A stretch of DNA of 64,000 nucleotides from Botrimarina hoheduenensis. GTDB lineage: Bacteria > Planctomycetota > Planctomycetia > Pirellulales > Lacipirellulaceae. The translations under genes and the position numbers were made by a program. The stretch lies in NCBI RefSeq assembly GCF_007859815.1, contig NZ_SJPH01000002.1, forward strand, positions 357,824 to 421,823, read 5' to 3'. This document shows, piece by piece, positions 46,693 through 55,042 of the stretch (its first letter is position 1; every line of letters begins with the position of its first letter). The notes under the pieces were generated by a model. The model saw nothing but the letters and a program-made list of their open reading frames with translations. It ran no database searches and had not been told where the DNA came from.

Positions 46693-47034
46693 TTAGCTGC
46701 CGCGATAGGTGGAGTAGCCGTACGGCGAGAGCAGCAAAGGCACGTGATAGTGAGCGCCGTCGCCTGCCACATGAAACGCGATGACGACCCGCGGATAGAA
46801 CGACTCACGATGCGTGCTGGCAAAGTAGGCCGTCGTTTCGAAGGTGATCTGATAAACGCCGCCCGCGATCTCCTGGGGGGGCAGCAGCGTCGTTACCCGC
46901 CCGTCGGCATTGGTCACGCCGTGGCCCAGGGGGGTGGCTTGGTTGTGCTCGTCGAGCCGCGCGAGAGACACCACCACTCCTTCGGCGGGCTGGCCGAGGC
47001 TGGTGTCTAGAACGTGCGTTGTGATAGGGCTCAT
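46693..47034 (-). CDS. uraH: 5-hydroxyisourate hydrolase
   Basis: This transthyretin-related 113-residue enzyme opens 5-hydroxyisourate, the urate oxidase product, to OHCU. Signatures are 'ITTHVLDTSLGQPAEG' at the N-terminus, 'FYPRVVIAF' and the C-terminal 'HYHVPLLLSPYGYSTYRGS', with the catalytic His9, Arg and His and the YRGS tail. Its ATG overlaps the uraD stop (ATGA), so both are coupled. Confidence 0.97.
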   Translation of the reverse strand: MSPITTHVLDTSLGQPAEGVVVSLARLDEHNQATPLGHGVTNADGRVTTLLPPQEIAGGVYQITFETTAYFASTHRESFYPRVVIAFHVAGDGAHYHVPLLLSPYGYSTYRGS

Positions 47035-47579
47035 GCGGTATCCCGAGGAAGGGGGACCTCTAGTTTAGCAAGCCGGAGCTGCGTTATCTCCCGTTGCTGG
47101 GCGGCAGCGATTGGCAGCTCTTCATCGGGGGGGTTACCTAACCGGCTTTCCAGCAGTGTCAGCATCTGCGGGGCTGACTTGCCGGTAGCGCACACGATAA
47201 ATAAGTAACCAAAACGGTCCTCATAGGCCTTATTACCGCGGGCGAGTTGGTGCAGGGTATCGTCCTGTGCCGTGGCAGCCCCCGCTTGCTCGCCCGCCGA
47301 CCACTCGCGGTTGCCCGCGAACCGCATCTTGAGCGAATCAAAATCGCCGATCCGCGGATGGCTGGCGAAGGCCTCGAGCCACGCCTCGCGCGGCATCGCG
47401 TTGAATGCGGCATCGACCGCCGACTGAAAGGCCTCGCCCGAGTCGAGCGGCAGTTGTGCCGCAACCCGTTCGCACCACCAGGTCGAACCGCAACAACGCC
47501 GCAGCGTCGCCCGTGCTTCGTCGTGTGAAAGCGCGTTGATCGCGGCGAGCGTTGCGGGTTCGATAGATTTGCGATTCAT
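47031..47579 (-). CDS. uraD: OHCU decarboxylase
   Basis: 2-oxo-4-hydroxy-4-carboxy-5-ureidoimidazoline decarboxylase makes (S)-allantoin. The 182-residue protein shows 'ASHPRIGD' (catalytic His), 'WSAGEQAGA' and 'YEDRFGYLFIVCATGKSA', the family's diagnostic segments. The start is ATG 47579, which overlaps the allB stop by 4 bp; a much longer in-frame extension lies inside allB and is rejected. uraH, uraD and allB form one tightly coupled unit. Confidence 0.96.
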   Translation of the reverse strand: MNRKSIEPATLAAINALSHDEARATLRRCCGSTWWCERVAAQLPLDSGEAFQSAVDAAFNAMPREAWLEAFASHPRIGDFDSLKMRFAGNREWSAGEQAGAATAQDDTLHQLARGNKAYEDRFGYLFIVCATGKSAPQMLTLLESRLGNPPDEELPIAAAQQREITQLRLAKLEVPLPRDTA

Positions 47580-48892
47580 AGGGCGCGTCCCAAGCCTCGT
47601 GCAGCCAAGTGTCCGTGGAGGTAGGTCGCTCGGACCACGCCGCGGAGCGTTCGTCCCTCGTAAGGCGTTATCGGGTGACGATGGCACAATTCGCGGCCCA
47701 CAACCGTGAACGACTCTGCGGGATCGAAGACGATCAGATTGGCGGGGGCACTCGCGCGGATGCCTGCTTCCATCCCCACCAACTCTGCCGGGCGATCGCT
47801 GAGCCAACCGACAACCTCACTCAGCGTGTGGCCGCGGCGCGAGGCCTCGGTCCACACGATCGGCAAGGCGAGCTGCAGTGAGCTAATGCCTCCCCACGCC
47901 AGATCGAAACGCCCGGTGTCGAGTTGCTTCAACTCGGGCGGGCACGGGGAATGATCGGTTGCGATAAAGTCGATGATCCCCGCGGCCAAACCTTGCCACA
48001 GGCCCTCACGGTTGGCGGCGTCACGCAGGGGGGGAGCGCACTTGAACGCGGTCGCTCCGTCGGCGATCTCTTCCGCCGCGAAGGTTAGATAGTGGGGGCA
48101 CGTTTCGACCGTCAGCGGGAGCCCTTCGGCCCGCGCGGCGGCGATAATCGGCAGGCAGCCCGCATCGGCCAGATGGACAATGTGCGTGCGACAGCGGGTT
48201 TCGCGGCACAGGCGGATCAGCAAGCCGATAGCCTCGCGCTCAAACGAGGGCGGCCTGCTGGCCAGATAGTCCGCGTACGAACGCGGATTGGCTAGCGGAG
48301 TCACGGGCGTGGCGATTTCGGCGTGCGCAAGCAGCGGTACGCCCCGCGCTGCTAAGAGGGGCATCGCGGCACGCAGGTCGGTTTCGGTGGCGGCGGGAAA
48401 GTCGTCGATGCCGCTGTGGCACAGGAACGCTTTCAGGCCCACGATGCCGGCATCGAGCAGCGCGGGTAATTCGGCTACCGAGCCCGGCACAAGCCCGCCG
48501 TGAAACGCGACATCAACACTCAGCTTGTCGGCCGCCGCGGCGCGCTTGGTTCGTAGGGCAGCAACCGATGTGGTCACCGGTGAACTGTTCAGGGGCATAT
48601 CTACCAGGGTGGTGACACCCCCCGCGGCAGCGGCGGCGGTGCCCGTCTCAAACCCTTCCCAGTCAGCGCGGCCCGGTTCGTTCAGGTGCACGTGGGGATC
48701 GACCAAGCCCGGCAGAATGGCAAGGTCCCCCAGGTCGATCGCGCTGGCGGCAGTGGGGCCATCGTAGGCCTCGATCGTAGCGATGCGGCCGTCGTGTATC
48801 TGGAGCGTGGCGGCTTGCTCTCGCCCCGCCACGATCACACGCCGGCTGCGGAGGCCGACGGGGGGGGCATCGTTAGAGGGAGCGGCTGGCAC
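47576..48892 (-). CDS. allB: Allantoinase
   Basis: AllB hydrolyses allantoin to allantoate. The 438-residue amidohydrolase has 'LPGLVDPHVHLNEPGR' (zinc His at about 67 and 69), the bridging lysine Lys154 in 'VGLKAFLCHSG', 'PLLAHAE', 'THIVHLADAG' and 'FIATDHSPCPPELK'. The start is GTG 48892. It is the first gene of the allB-uraD-uraH unit and diverges from urate oxidase across only 80 bp, so a shared control region is likely. Confidence 0.96.
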   Translation of the reverse strand: MPAAPSNDAPPVGLRSRRVIVAGREQAATLQIHDGRIATIEAYDGPTAASAIDLGDLAILPGLVDPHVHLNEPGRADWEGFETGTAAAAAGGVTTLVDMPLNSSPVTTSVAALRTKRAAAADKLSVDVAFHGGLVPGSVAELPALLDAGIVGLKAFLCHSGIDDFPAATETDLRAAMPLLAARGVPLLAHAEIATPVTPLANPRSYADYLASRPPSFEREAIGLLIRLCRETRCRTHIVHLADAGCLPIIAAARAEGLPLTVETCPHYLTFAAEEIADGATAFKCAPPLRDAANREGLWQGLAAGIIDFIATDHSPCPPELKQLDTGRFDLAWGGISSLQLALPIVWTEASRRGHTLSEVVGWLSDRPAELVGMEAGIRASAPANLIVFDPAESFTVVGRELCHRHPITPYEGRTLRGVVRATYLHGHLAARGLGRAL

Positions 48893-48972
48893 GCGGCGAG
48901 AGGACCGTTAGACTGGTTCTGAATTACTAGAAAATGAAGGCGGATCACTTGCCCCAATCGAGGAAGTCTCTC

Positions 48973-49824
48973 ATGTCAGGACGTCTCACCGCGAACCGCT
49001 ACGGTAAGCACCAGGTTCGTGTTAGCAAGATCCGCCGTCCGCGCCGAGCACCCGCCAACCAGGAACGTCACGAGTTTGTTGAGTACGCGGTCGATGTTGA
49101 GCTGGAGGGCGCTTTTGATGTCGCTTTCACGGCCGGCGATAACCGACCCGTGATCGCCACCGACACGTGCAAGAATACCATTTATGTGCTCGCAAAGGAC
49201 CATCCACTGGACACGCCCGAATCGTTTGGCGTGGCGATCGTTGAGCATTTCATGGGGCGTTACGAGCACGTGAGCCGCTGCGTAGCGCGGCTCACCGAGA
49301 CGGTTTGGGACCGATTGAACGACTCACCGCATGGGTTCGTTGCGCGCGATCGGGCAACTCCCACGGCCCGGGTCGAGCTGGCCCGGGGCGGGCAGCCTGT
49401 GGTCAACTCGGGCGTTGAGAAGGTGCTGATCGCCAAGACCACCGAGAGCGGCTTTGTCGATTTTCATCGGGACGACCTGCGGACGCTGCCGGATACGGAC
49501 GATCGTATCCTGGCGACGCAACTCTCAGCGACCTGGACCTACGCCGGCGAAGTCGCTGATTTCGCCGCGGCGCGTGAAGCCATCGTCAACGCTCTCCTGG
49601 GTCGATTCCTTGACCACTACAGCCGCAGCGTGCAAGAGACGCTTTACCTGATGGGCCAAGCGGCACTCGAGGCTTGCGCTGACATGCAGGAGATCACGCT
49701 CACCATGCCCAACAAGCATCACCTGCTTGCCAATCTAGCACCCTTCCAGCGCGAGAATGCGAACGAAGTCTTCGTCGTCACCGACGAGCCCTTCGGCTAC
49801 ATCACCGGGACGGTTGCCCGCTAG
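48973..49824 (+). CDS. Urate oxidase (uricase)
   Basis: This 283-residue cofactor-free uricase converts urate to 5-hydroxyisourate. The signature is intact: 'YGKHQVRVSKI' with the catalytic Lys12, 'IATDTCKNTIYVLAK' with Thr63, 'DRATPTARVEL' and a C-terminal 'MPNKHHLLANLAPF'. The ATG at 48973 has AGGAAG 6 nt upstream, one of the better Shine-Dalgarno sites in the window; a start 39 bp upstream is not needed. It diverges from allB and converges with the ureidoglycolate amidohydrolase gene with a 21 bp gap. Confidence 0.95.
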   Translation: MSGRLTANRYGKHQVRVSKIRRPRRAPANQERHEFVEYAVDVELEGAFDVAFTAGDNRPVIATDTCKNTIYVLAKDHPLDTPESFGVAIVEHFMGRYEHVSRCVARLTETVWDRLNDSPHGFVARDRATPTARVELARGGQPVVNSGVEKVLIAKTTESGFVDFHRDDLRTLPDTDDRILATQLSATWTYAGEVADFAAAREAIVNALLGRFLDHYSRSVQETLYLMGQAALEACADMQEITLTMPNKHHLLANLAPFQRENANEVFVVTDEPFGYITGTVAR

Positions 49825-49845
49825 AGGCCGCTAACCGTGCAGCGC

Positions 49846-51096
49846 TCATTCGGCCAAACGGGCTAGCGTCAGGGCCAGTGTTTCGACGCCTGCCTGCAAC
49901 GCTTCGGGGGAGGCGTACTCGTCGGGACGGTGCGAGACCCCACCCCGGCACGGGATGAAGATCATCCCCGTTGGCGCGATACGGGCCATGAAGAGCGAGT
50001 CGTGGTACGCTCGGCTGACCATCTCTTGATAGGGCAAAGCAAGTTGCTCGGCGGCTTCCCGCGCCGCCGATACCACAAGCGGATCGGCGATCGCCGGCGG
50101 GTCGGCGTTAAGCGTGCGCGCCGCCAGCGTGACGCTCCGTTGGTCGGCGATCTGGCGTGTCGCCCGGTCGATCGCGCCCAGGGTTGCGTCGCGGTTCTTG
50201 CCATCGATGTCGCGCAGATCGAGCGTGAAGCGCACCCGGCTGGGGATCGAGTTCACGGCACCCGGATGAACGTCGAGCGCGCCGACGGTTGCCACAAGAT
50301 CGGGGCTGCCGCTCTGGAAGGCCAGTTCCTCGATGCGGGTGATCATGGTGGCGGCCGCGACTAAGGCGTCGCGGCGGACCGGCATCAACACGCCTCCCGC
50401 GTGTCCCCCTTCGCCCGTGATGACGAACTCCATGGTCGCGGGCGCGGCGATCGCCGTAACGATCCCGATCGGCAGCTCTGCCGCCTCGAGCAGCGGACCC
50501 TGCTCGATGTGCAGCTCGACAAATGCGTGATAGGCACCCGGCTGAAGCGCGACCGAGGATAACGAACCTTTATAGCCGGCTTGCTGCCTGACCGTGTCGT
50601 AGTCGTGGCCCGCTTCGTCGGTAAGCTGCCGAAGATCGTCCGGGCTCAGAGCGCCGGCCATGGTGCGGCTGCCGGTGCAGCCAACGCCAAAGCGGGTGGG
50701 CTCTTCGCTCGTGAAGAGGATCAGCTCGATCGCCCGGCGGGGAGTGACTCCTTGGCGCTGCAGGGCGCGGATCGCTTCGAGTCCGCCGAGCACGCCCGTC
50801 GTGCCGTCGTACATGCCCGCGTGGGGGATGGCGTCCGTGTGCGATCCGGTGGCGACGGCCGGCAGCGTCGGGTCGGTTCCCTCCCAGCGGGCGAACGTGT
50901 TGCCGATGGCGTCGCACCGCACCACGAGGCCGGCCGCGTTGCAGAGGGAGATGAAATACTCCCGAGCGCGGCGATCGGTCTCAGTGAAAACAATTCTGGT
51001 AACGGCCGGCGGGGGCTCGGGGCAGTCGCTGATCGCCGCCAGCGCGTGCAGCTCGCCGACCAGCTGTTCGGTCGCGATCGGGGGACGAACGCTCAT
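49846..51096 (-). CDS. Plant-type ureidoglycolate amidohydrolase
   Basis: This 416-residue M20-family enzyme is distinct from the allantoate amidohydrolase next to it. Its segments 'GEGGHAGGVLMPVRRDA', 'LDVHPGAVNSIPS', 'VSRAYHDSLFMARI' and 'GMIFIPCRGGVSH' closely match what I remember of plant ureidoglycolate amidohydrolase, which hydrolyses (S)-ureidoglycolate to glyoxylate, CO2 and two ammonia. Metal ligands appear in 'GSHTDAIPHAGMYDG', 'SEEPTRFG' and 'HIEQGP'. The start is ATG 51096 (MSVRPPIATEQL); the longer frame runs antiphase into allE. It is 44 bp after allE. A plain Zn-hydrolase annotation would miss the subtype. Confidence 0.88.
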   Translation of the reverse strand: MSVRPPIATEQLVGELHALAAISDCPEPPPAVTRIVFTETDRRAREYFISLCNAAGLVVRCDAIGNTFARWEGTDPTLPAVATGSHTDAIPHAGMYDGTTGVLGGLEAIRALQRQGVTPRRAIELILFTSEEPTRFGVGCTGSRTMAGALSPDDLRQLTDEAGHDYDTVRQQAGYKGSLSSVALQPGAYHAFVELHIEQGPLLEAAELPIGIVTAIAAPATMEFVITGEGGHAGGVLMPVRRDALVAAATMITRIEELAFQSGSPDLVATVGALDVHPGAVNSIPSRVRFTLDLRDIDGKNRDATLGAIDRATRQIADQRSVTLAARTLNADPPAIADPLVVSAAREAAEQLALPYQEMVSRAYHDSLFMARIAPTGMIFIPCRGGVSHRPDEYASPEALQAGVETLALTLARLAE

Positions 51097-51140
51097 GGTG
51101 TTTCTCCAGGCAGGCGCTGCTCTTGGCGGCACGGCGAAGG

Positions 51141-51941
51141 CTAACGCGGCGTCGTGGCGTCCGGCGTGAGCGGATCCCGGTGGATATCTTTGTAGTAAAT
51201 GTAGGCGGCCGGTGTCCGGCCCATCGCGACAAACCATTGCGGGCAGTAGGACGCCATCCAAATCGTGTCGCCCGCTTGGACCGGATACCAGGCGTCGCCC
51301 AACCGATACACGCCCTGGCCCTGCTTCATGTACAGACCATGTTCCATAACATGGGTCTCGACAAAGGGAAGCGGCGTGCCGGGCTGAAAGGTAAACACGT
51401 TCACCGCCATGTCGTACGCCGGTGAGATCGGCAGCAGCGTTGCGAGCAGCGCGTGATCGTCTCCCAGAAAAGGCTCGCACGGAGCTTGGGACAGCTCGCC
51501 AACGGTAAGCGCTGGAGCCGCAACGCCCGCCAACGGCTCGTAGCGCTTCTCGAACACGAGCAGCTCCGTCCCCGTCGGAACCATCAGCTCGTAGGCGCTA
51601 TCGGCGGGCAGATGGGCAAACCCCTCAGTGGCCAGCCGCTGGCCGTTGAGTCTTGCCTCTCCCCGCAGCACATAGATCACCCGCTGCACGCCCGGACTGG
51701 CACCGCCGGTGCGACATCCGTCGGCACCGCGCACCAGATACTGAACGAAACGTGGCCCGCCCGGCCCCCCTCGCATCGCGGGGCTGATGAGCACCACGCC
51801 TTCGGCGTTGCTCCAGCCAACGATTGGAGAGGGGACGTGACCGTCTGGTGCGATCAAGGCGTGGTCGCGCGCCACCCGTGTCCGCGAGATGCCGAGCGGC
51901 AGGCCCGGGAGGCGCGAGGTTGGAATCGGATTGGTGGTCAA
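51141..51941 (-). CDS. allE: (S)-ureidoglycine aminohydrolase
   Basis: This 266-residue bicupin releases ammonia from (S)-ureidoglycine to give (S)-ureidoglycolate, and uses Mn2+ in characterised members. The N-terminal cupin has 'RVIYVLRGEARLNG'. The C-terminal cupin has the metal site in 'ETHVMEHGLYMKQGQG' and 'RLGDAWYPVQAGDTIWMA', followed by 'PQWFVAMG' and 'YIYYKDIHRDPL', all matching AllE/UGlyAH. Its ATG overlaps the allC stop by 4 bp. Confidence 0.95.
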   Translation of the reverse strand: MTTNPIPTSRLPGLPLGISRTRVARDHALIAPDGHVPSPIVGWSNAEGVVLISPAMRGGPGGPRFVQYLVRGADGCRTGGASPGVQRVIYVLRGEARLNGQRLATEGFAHLPADSAYELMVPTGTELLVFEKRYEPLAGVAAPALTVGELSQAPCEPFLGDDHALLATLLPISPAYDMAVNVFTFQPGTPLPFVETHVMEHGLYMKQGQGVYRLGDAWYPVQAGDTIWMASYCPQWFVAMGRTPAAYIYYKDIHRDPLTPDATTPR

Positions 51942-53257
51942 CGGGAAGTTCCCCCTTGTGTGGCAGATGATTGTTGGGCCGCTAGAAGATGAACAAATCG
52001 GGTGAGGACATCGATGGCGATGGCCACGTCTCCCGCTTCAACGCGTTCGTCAGGGTGGTGGCTTATCCCGCCCGGATGGCGCAGAAACAGCATCGCCACC
52101 GGAAACCGTGCGGATAGCGGGACCGCGTCGTGCCCCGCGCCGCTCGGCAAATGCCGGGTCGTAATCTGTGCCTCGGCTGCCGAGCGCGCTAGCAGCTCAC
52201 TAAGCTGCGGGTCCATGCACACTGCTTTTTGAGCGCTGTTTTCTAATACGTGGAACTGGAGTCCGTCTGAATCGGCGATGCGTTTTCCTTCGGCCAATGC
52301 AGCGGCGACGGCTTCTTCGCGCACCGCGTCTTCGGCGTGACGCACATCGAGCGACAGCGTAACCCGTTCGGGGATGACGTTCGGTGCGTTGGGCGTGATC
52401 TCAACGCGGCCGATGGTCGCGCGCAGGTCGTCGGCTGAGCGGCCAATCGCACGAACGCGACGGATCAATCGCGAGGCACTCACCAGAGCATCGCGGCGCC
52501 CTTTCATCGGCGTTGTGCCGGCGTGTCCCGCTTCGCCAACAAATTCGATCCGCAGCCGAGACTGACCAACAATGCACGTGACGATTCCGAGCGGTGCGTC
52601 GGTGCCTTCCAGAACGGGCCCCTGTTCCAGATGCGGTTCGATATAGCCGATCACCTGATCGGGATCGTAGGCCGCGGAGGCGATGCGTGTCGGATCCAGA
52701 CCGAACCCCGCGATGGCGTCGCGCATCGCGATGCCTTGCCCGTCGATCCGCTCGAGCCACTCGGTCTGAAACATTCCTGCGATCGCGGCGCTGCCGAGAT
52801 AAGGCTTGTTGTAGCGCACACCTTCCTCTTCGCTGAACCCGACAACATCCAGATGGAACGGGAGCGGTGTCTGTCCGAGAGCCTGGCACAAGGCGTGGGC
52901 GATCAGCACACCAAGCACCCCGTCGTAGGCCCCGCCGCCCGGGACGGAATCCAGGTGCGAGCCCATCAGCAGGATCGGCGCGTCCGCGGAGGTGGCTTGG
53001 CGGCGGGCGATCAGATTGCCGGCGTCATCAACACGCGGTTCGAGGCCGATCGCCTCGCTCCAGGCGGCCAGACGCTGATGAACCTCAGCCAGGGGGGCGG
53101 TCAGATAACGCCGCGTGATACGGCCCGGCTCTTCGGTGAGTTGCGCGAGCGTATAACAGCGCTGCATGACCTCTGCGGCCAGCCGTTGGGCCTGCGAACT
53201 GGCCGGGGATGCTGTGGCCGAAGCGGTATCGGTGAGCGGGGGGGGCGAGTGGGACAC
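51938..53257 (-). CDS. allC: Allantoate amidohydrolase
   Basis: This 439-residue M20 enzyme splits allantoate to (S)-ureidoglycine, CO2 and ammonia. Metal and substrate motifs are 'GSHLDSVPGGGAYDGVLG', 'SEEEGVRYN', 'PHLEQGPVLE', 'GHAGTTPMKGRRDAL' and 'LPSGAGHDAVPL', the last two as in AllC. The start is GTG 53257; the first 25 residues are Ser/Ala/Thr-rich and may not be part of the real protein. It is the first gene of the allC-allE-uah operon and diverges from xdhA. Confidence 0.9.
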   Translation of the reverse strand: MSHSPPPLTDTASATASPASSQAQRLAAEVMQRCYTLAQLTEEPGRITRRYLTAPLAEVHQRLAAWSEAIGLEPRVDDAGNLIARRQATSADAPILLMGSHLDSVPGGGAYDGVLGVLIAHALCQALGQTPLPFHLDVVGFSEEEGVRYNKPYLGSAAIAGMFQTEWLERIDGQGIAMRDAIAGFGLDPTRIASAAYDPDQVIGYIEPHLEQGPVLEGTDAPLGIVTCIVGQSRLRIEFVGEAGHAGTTPMKGRRDALVSASRLIRRVRAIGRSADDLRATIGRVEITPNAPNVIPERVTLSLDVRHAEDAVREEAVAAALAEGKRIADSDGLQFHVLENSAQKAVCMDPQLSELLARSAAEAQITTRHLPSGAGHDAVPLSARFPVAMLFLRHPGGISHHPDERVEAGDVAIAIDVLTRFVHLLAAQQSSATQGGTSR

Positions 53258-53268
53258 GATCGGCGGAA

Positions 53269-53297
53269 TTGACCCCTGTGGAAGACTGATCTAAGGT
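53269..53297 (+). promoter_or_regulatory. Candidate sigma-70-type promoter for xdhA
   Basis: TTGACC (53269-53274) and TAAGGT (53292-53297) are 17 bp apart, in the allC/xdhA divergent gap and 126 bp before the xdhA ATG. The -35 is good and the -10 matches 3 of 6 positions. It is the best such pair in this gap. Confidence 0.3.
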
Positions 53298-53423
53298 GCG
53301 GTTAGGCGGAGGCAGGGGTGCCAAGGTGGCTCTCCTGTCGGCTTGGTCATCCTCTGCACGGTCAATTATCAGACCTTGCCGACCTCACACTCTACCAGCC
53401 CGGGCGGTGTCTCGGGCCCCGCC

Positions 53424-54989
53424 ATGCGAGATCATCTGGTCTTCTACCTGAACGGACAGCGTCATACGGCTGGTGCCAGCGAGGCGACGCTCACGCTCAG
53501 CGAGTACCTCCGCGACGGGCACGGATCGGCGGGACGCCTGTGCGGCACGAAGATCGCCTGTGCCGAAGGCGATTGCGGGGCTTGCACCGTCTTGGTCGGC
53601 AAGCCCGTGCCCGGGGAGGATCGCCTCGTCTATGAAACCCTTGATGCGTGTATCGCCTTTGTGTTTCAGATGGATCGCCGCCATGTGGTAACGGTGGAAG
53701 GCGTTGGGGGAAAGCCGGAAACCACGCCCGCAACCAGGCTAACTCCCCCCCAACAGGCGATGGTGATTTGCCACGGCAGCCAGTGCGGCTACTGCACGCC
53801 GGGCTTTGTCATGGCGTTGCACGGCCTTGCCGAAGCGGCGAGCCAAGACGTTCCGCCGAAAGGCTACAGCGAAGACGAGTTGAGACTGGGGCTCTCGGGT
53901 AATCTGTGCCGTTGCACGGGCTACGAGCAGATTCTCGAAGCGGGCCGATCGCTCGCCGCGCAAACGGTTGGTCCGTTGGACCAGCGTTACGACGCCGCCG
54001 CGATCTGCGCGGATTTTGCCCAGCTCGGAGAGACCAGTGTTCGACTTGGTGGCAGCAACGCTCCCCCAAACGGTGCCCCCAACGGTTCGATAAAGGTTCT
54101 TACGAAGGGACCGGCACACGATGCGGCAGCCACCAGCGGGGGTATCTTTCTCCCCGCAACCCTCGATGAACTGCTCACCCATCGGGCCGCCTACCCCTCT
54201 GCCCGGCTCGTGAGCGGTGCGACTGACTTGGGGGTTCAACGCAACCATCGCAAGATCACCATTCATGACGTGATCCTGACGACGCGCGTGCCCGAGCTGG
54301 ATCGGTTGGAGGTGCAAGACGGCGTGCTGCACGTTGGTGCCGCGGTGTCGTGGTCACGGCTAGAAGCCTTCACACGCGAGCTCTTGCCCGCGTACCACGC
54401 GATCCTCACCCGCTTTGGTAGCCCCCAGGTGCGCAACGCTGGCTCGCTGGTGGGGAACTTGGCCAATGCCTCGCCCATCGCGGACTCGATCCCCTTTCAT
54501 TACGTCGCTTGCTCAACGCTTGAACTGGCGAGCGTTCGTGGCGTGCGGAGCGTGCCGATCGCGGATTTTTACCAGGGCTACAAGCAACTCGACCTGGCAC
54601 CCGACGAAGTCATCACCAATCTCGCCACCCCGCTTCCTACGCAAGACGTTGCGTTGCGGCTGTACAAGATTTCCAAACGCCGCGACATGGATATCAGCAC
54701 GGTCACGATGGCGTTCTGGATCGAACGTAAAAAGGATCGGATCGACTCAGTGCGTTTGGCTGCAGGCGGCGTCGGGCCGACGGTGGTTCGCTTGCCGCGT
54801 GCCGAGGCGGCGCTGCGGGACGGCGAATTCACTCTGGAGGCAATGCGCGCAGCGGGCCGCCTCGCGCGAGAAGAGATCACCCCTTTGACCGACGTCCGCG
54901 GTGCGGCCGCGTACCGCCTCCAATTGGTTGAGAACCTGTTCGCTAAGTGCTGGCACGAGTTGGCCGGCACGGCCGCCGTTCGCGCTTAG
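53424..54989 (+). CDS. xdhA: Xanthine dehydrogenase small subunit (2Fe-2S, FAD)
   Basis: This 521-residue subunit carries two [2Fe-2S] clusters and FAD. The plant-type ferredoxin motif is 'LCGTKIACAEGDCGACTVLV' (Cys40, 46, 51, 54) and the second cluster is 'SQCGYCTPGF' with 'NLCRCTGY'. The FAD domain (from about 220) has 'VSGATDLGV' and 'VRNAGSLVGNLANASPIADS', which also marks the protein as xanthine dehydrogenase rather than CO dehydrogenase. ATG 53424 is preferred; an upstream start adds 27 unsupported residues. xdhB follows after 53 bp. Confidence 0.95.
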   Translation: MRDHLVFYLNGQRHTAGASEATLTLSEYLRDGHGSAGRLCGTKIACAEGDCGACTVLVGKPVPGEDRLVYETLDACIAFVFQMDRRHVVTVEGVGGKPETTPATRLTPPQQAMVICHGSQCGYCTPGFVMALHGLAEAASQDVPPKGYSEDELRLGLSGNLCRCTGYEQILEAGRSLAAQTVGPLDQRYDAAAICADFAQLGETSVRLGGSNAPPNGAPNGSIKVLTKGPAHDAAATSGGIFLPATLDELLTHRAAYPSARLVSGATDLGVQRNHRKITIHDVILTTRVPELDRLEVQDGVLHVGAAVSWSRLEAFTRELLPAYHAILTRFGSPQVRNAGSLVGNLANASPIADSIPFHYVACSTLELASVRGVRSVPIADFYQGYKQLDLAPDEVITNLATPLPTQDVALRLYKISKRRDMDISTVTMAFWIERKKDRIDSVRLAAGGVGPTVVRLPRAEAALRDGEFTLEAMRAAGRLAREEITPLTDVRGAAAYRLQLVENLFAKCWHELAGTAAVRA

Positions 54990-55042
54990 TCAGCCCCTAT
55001 TTCGCCCTCAATTAGCCATGCTTAGCTCCAAGGCGTAGCCCG

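Noticed and set aside
51097-51480. N-terminal extension of the ureidoglycolate amidohydrolase frame
   Set aside because: The extension runs out of frame through allE, and the family start begins at ATG 51096.
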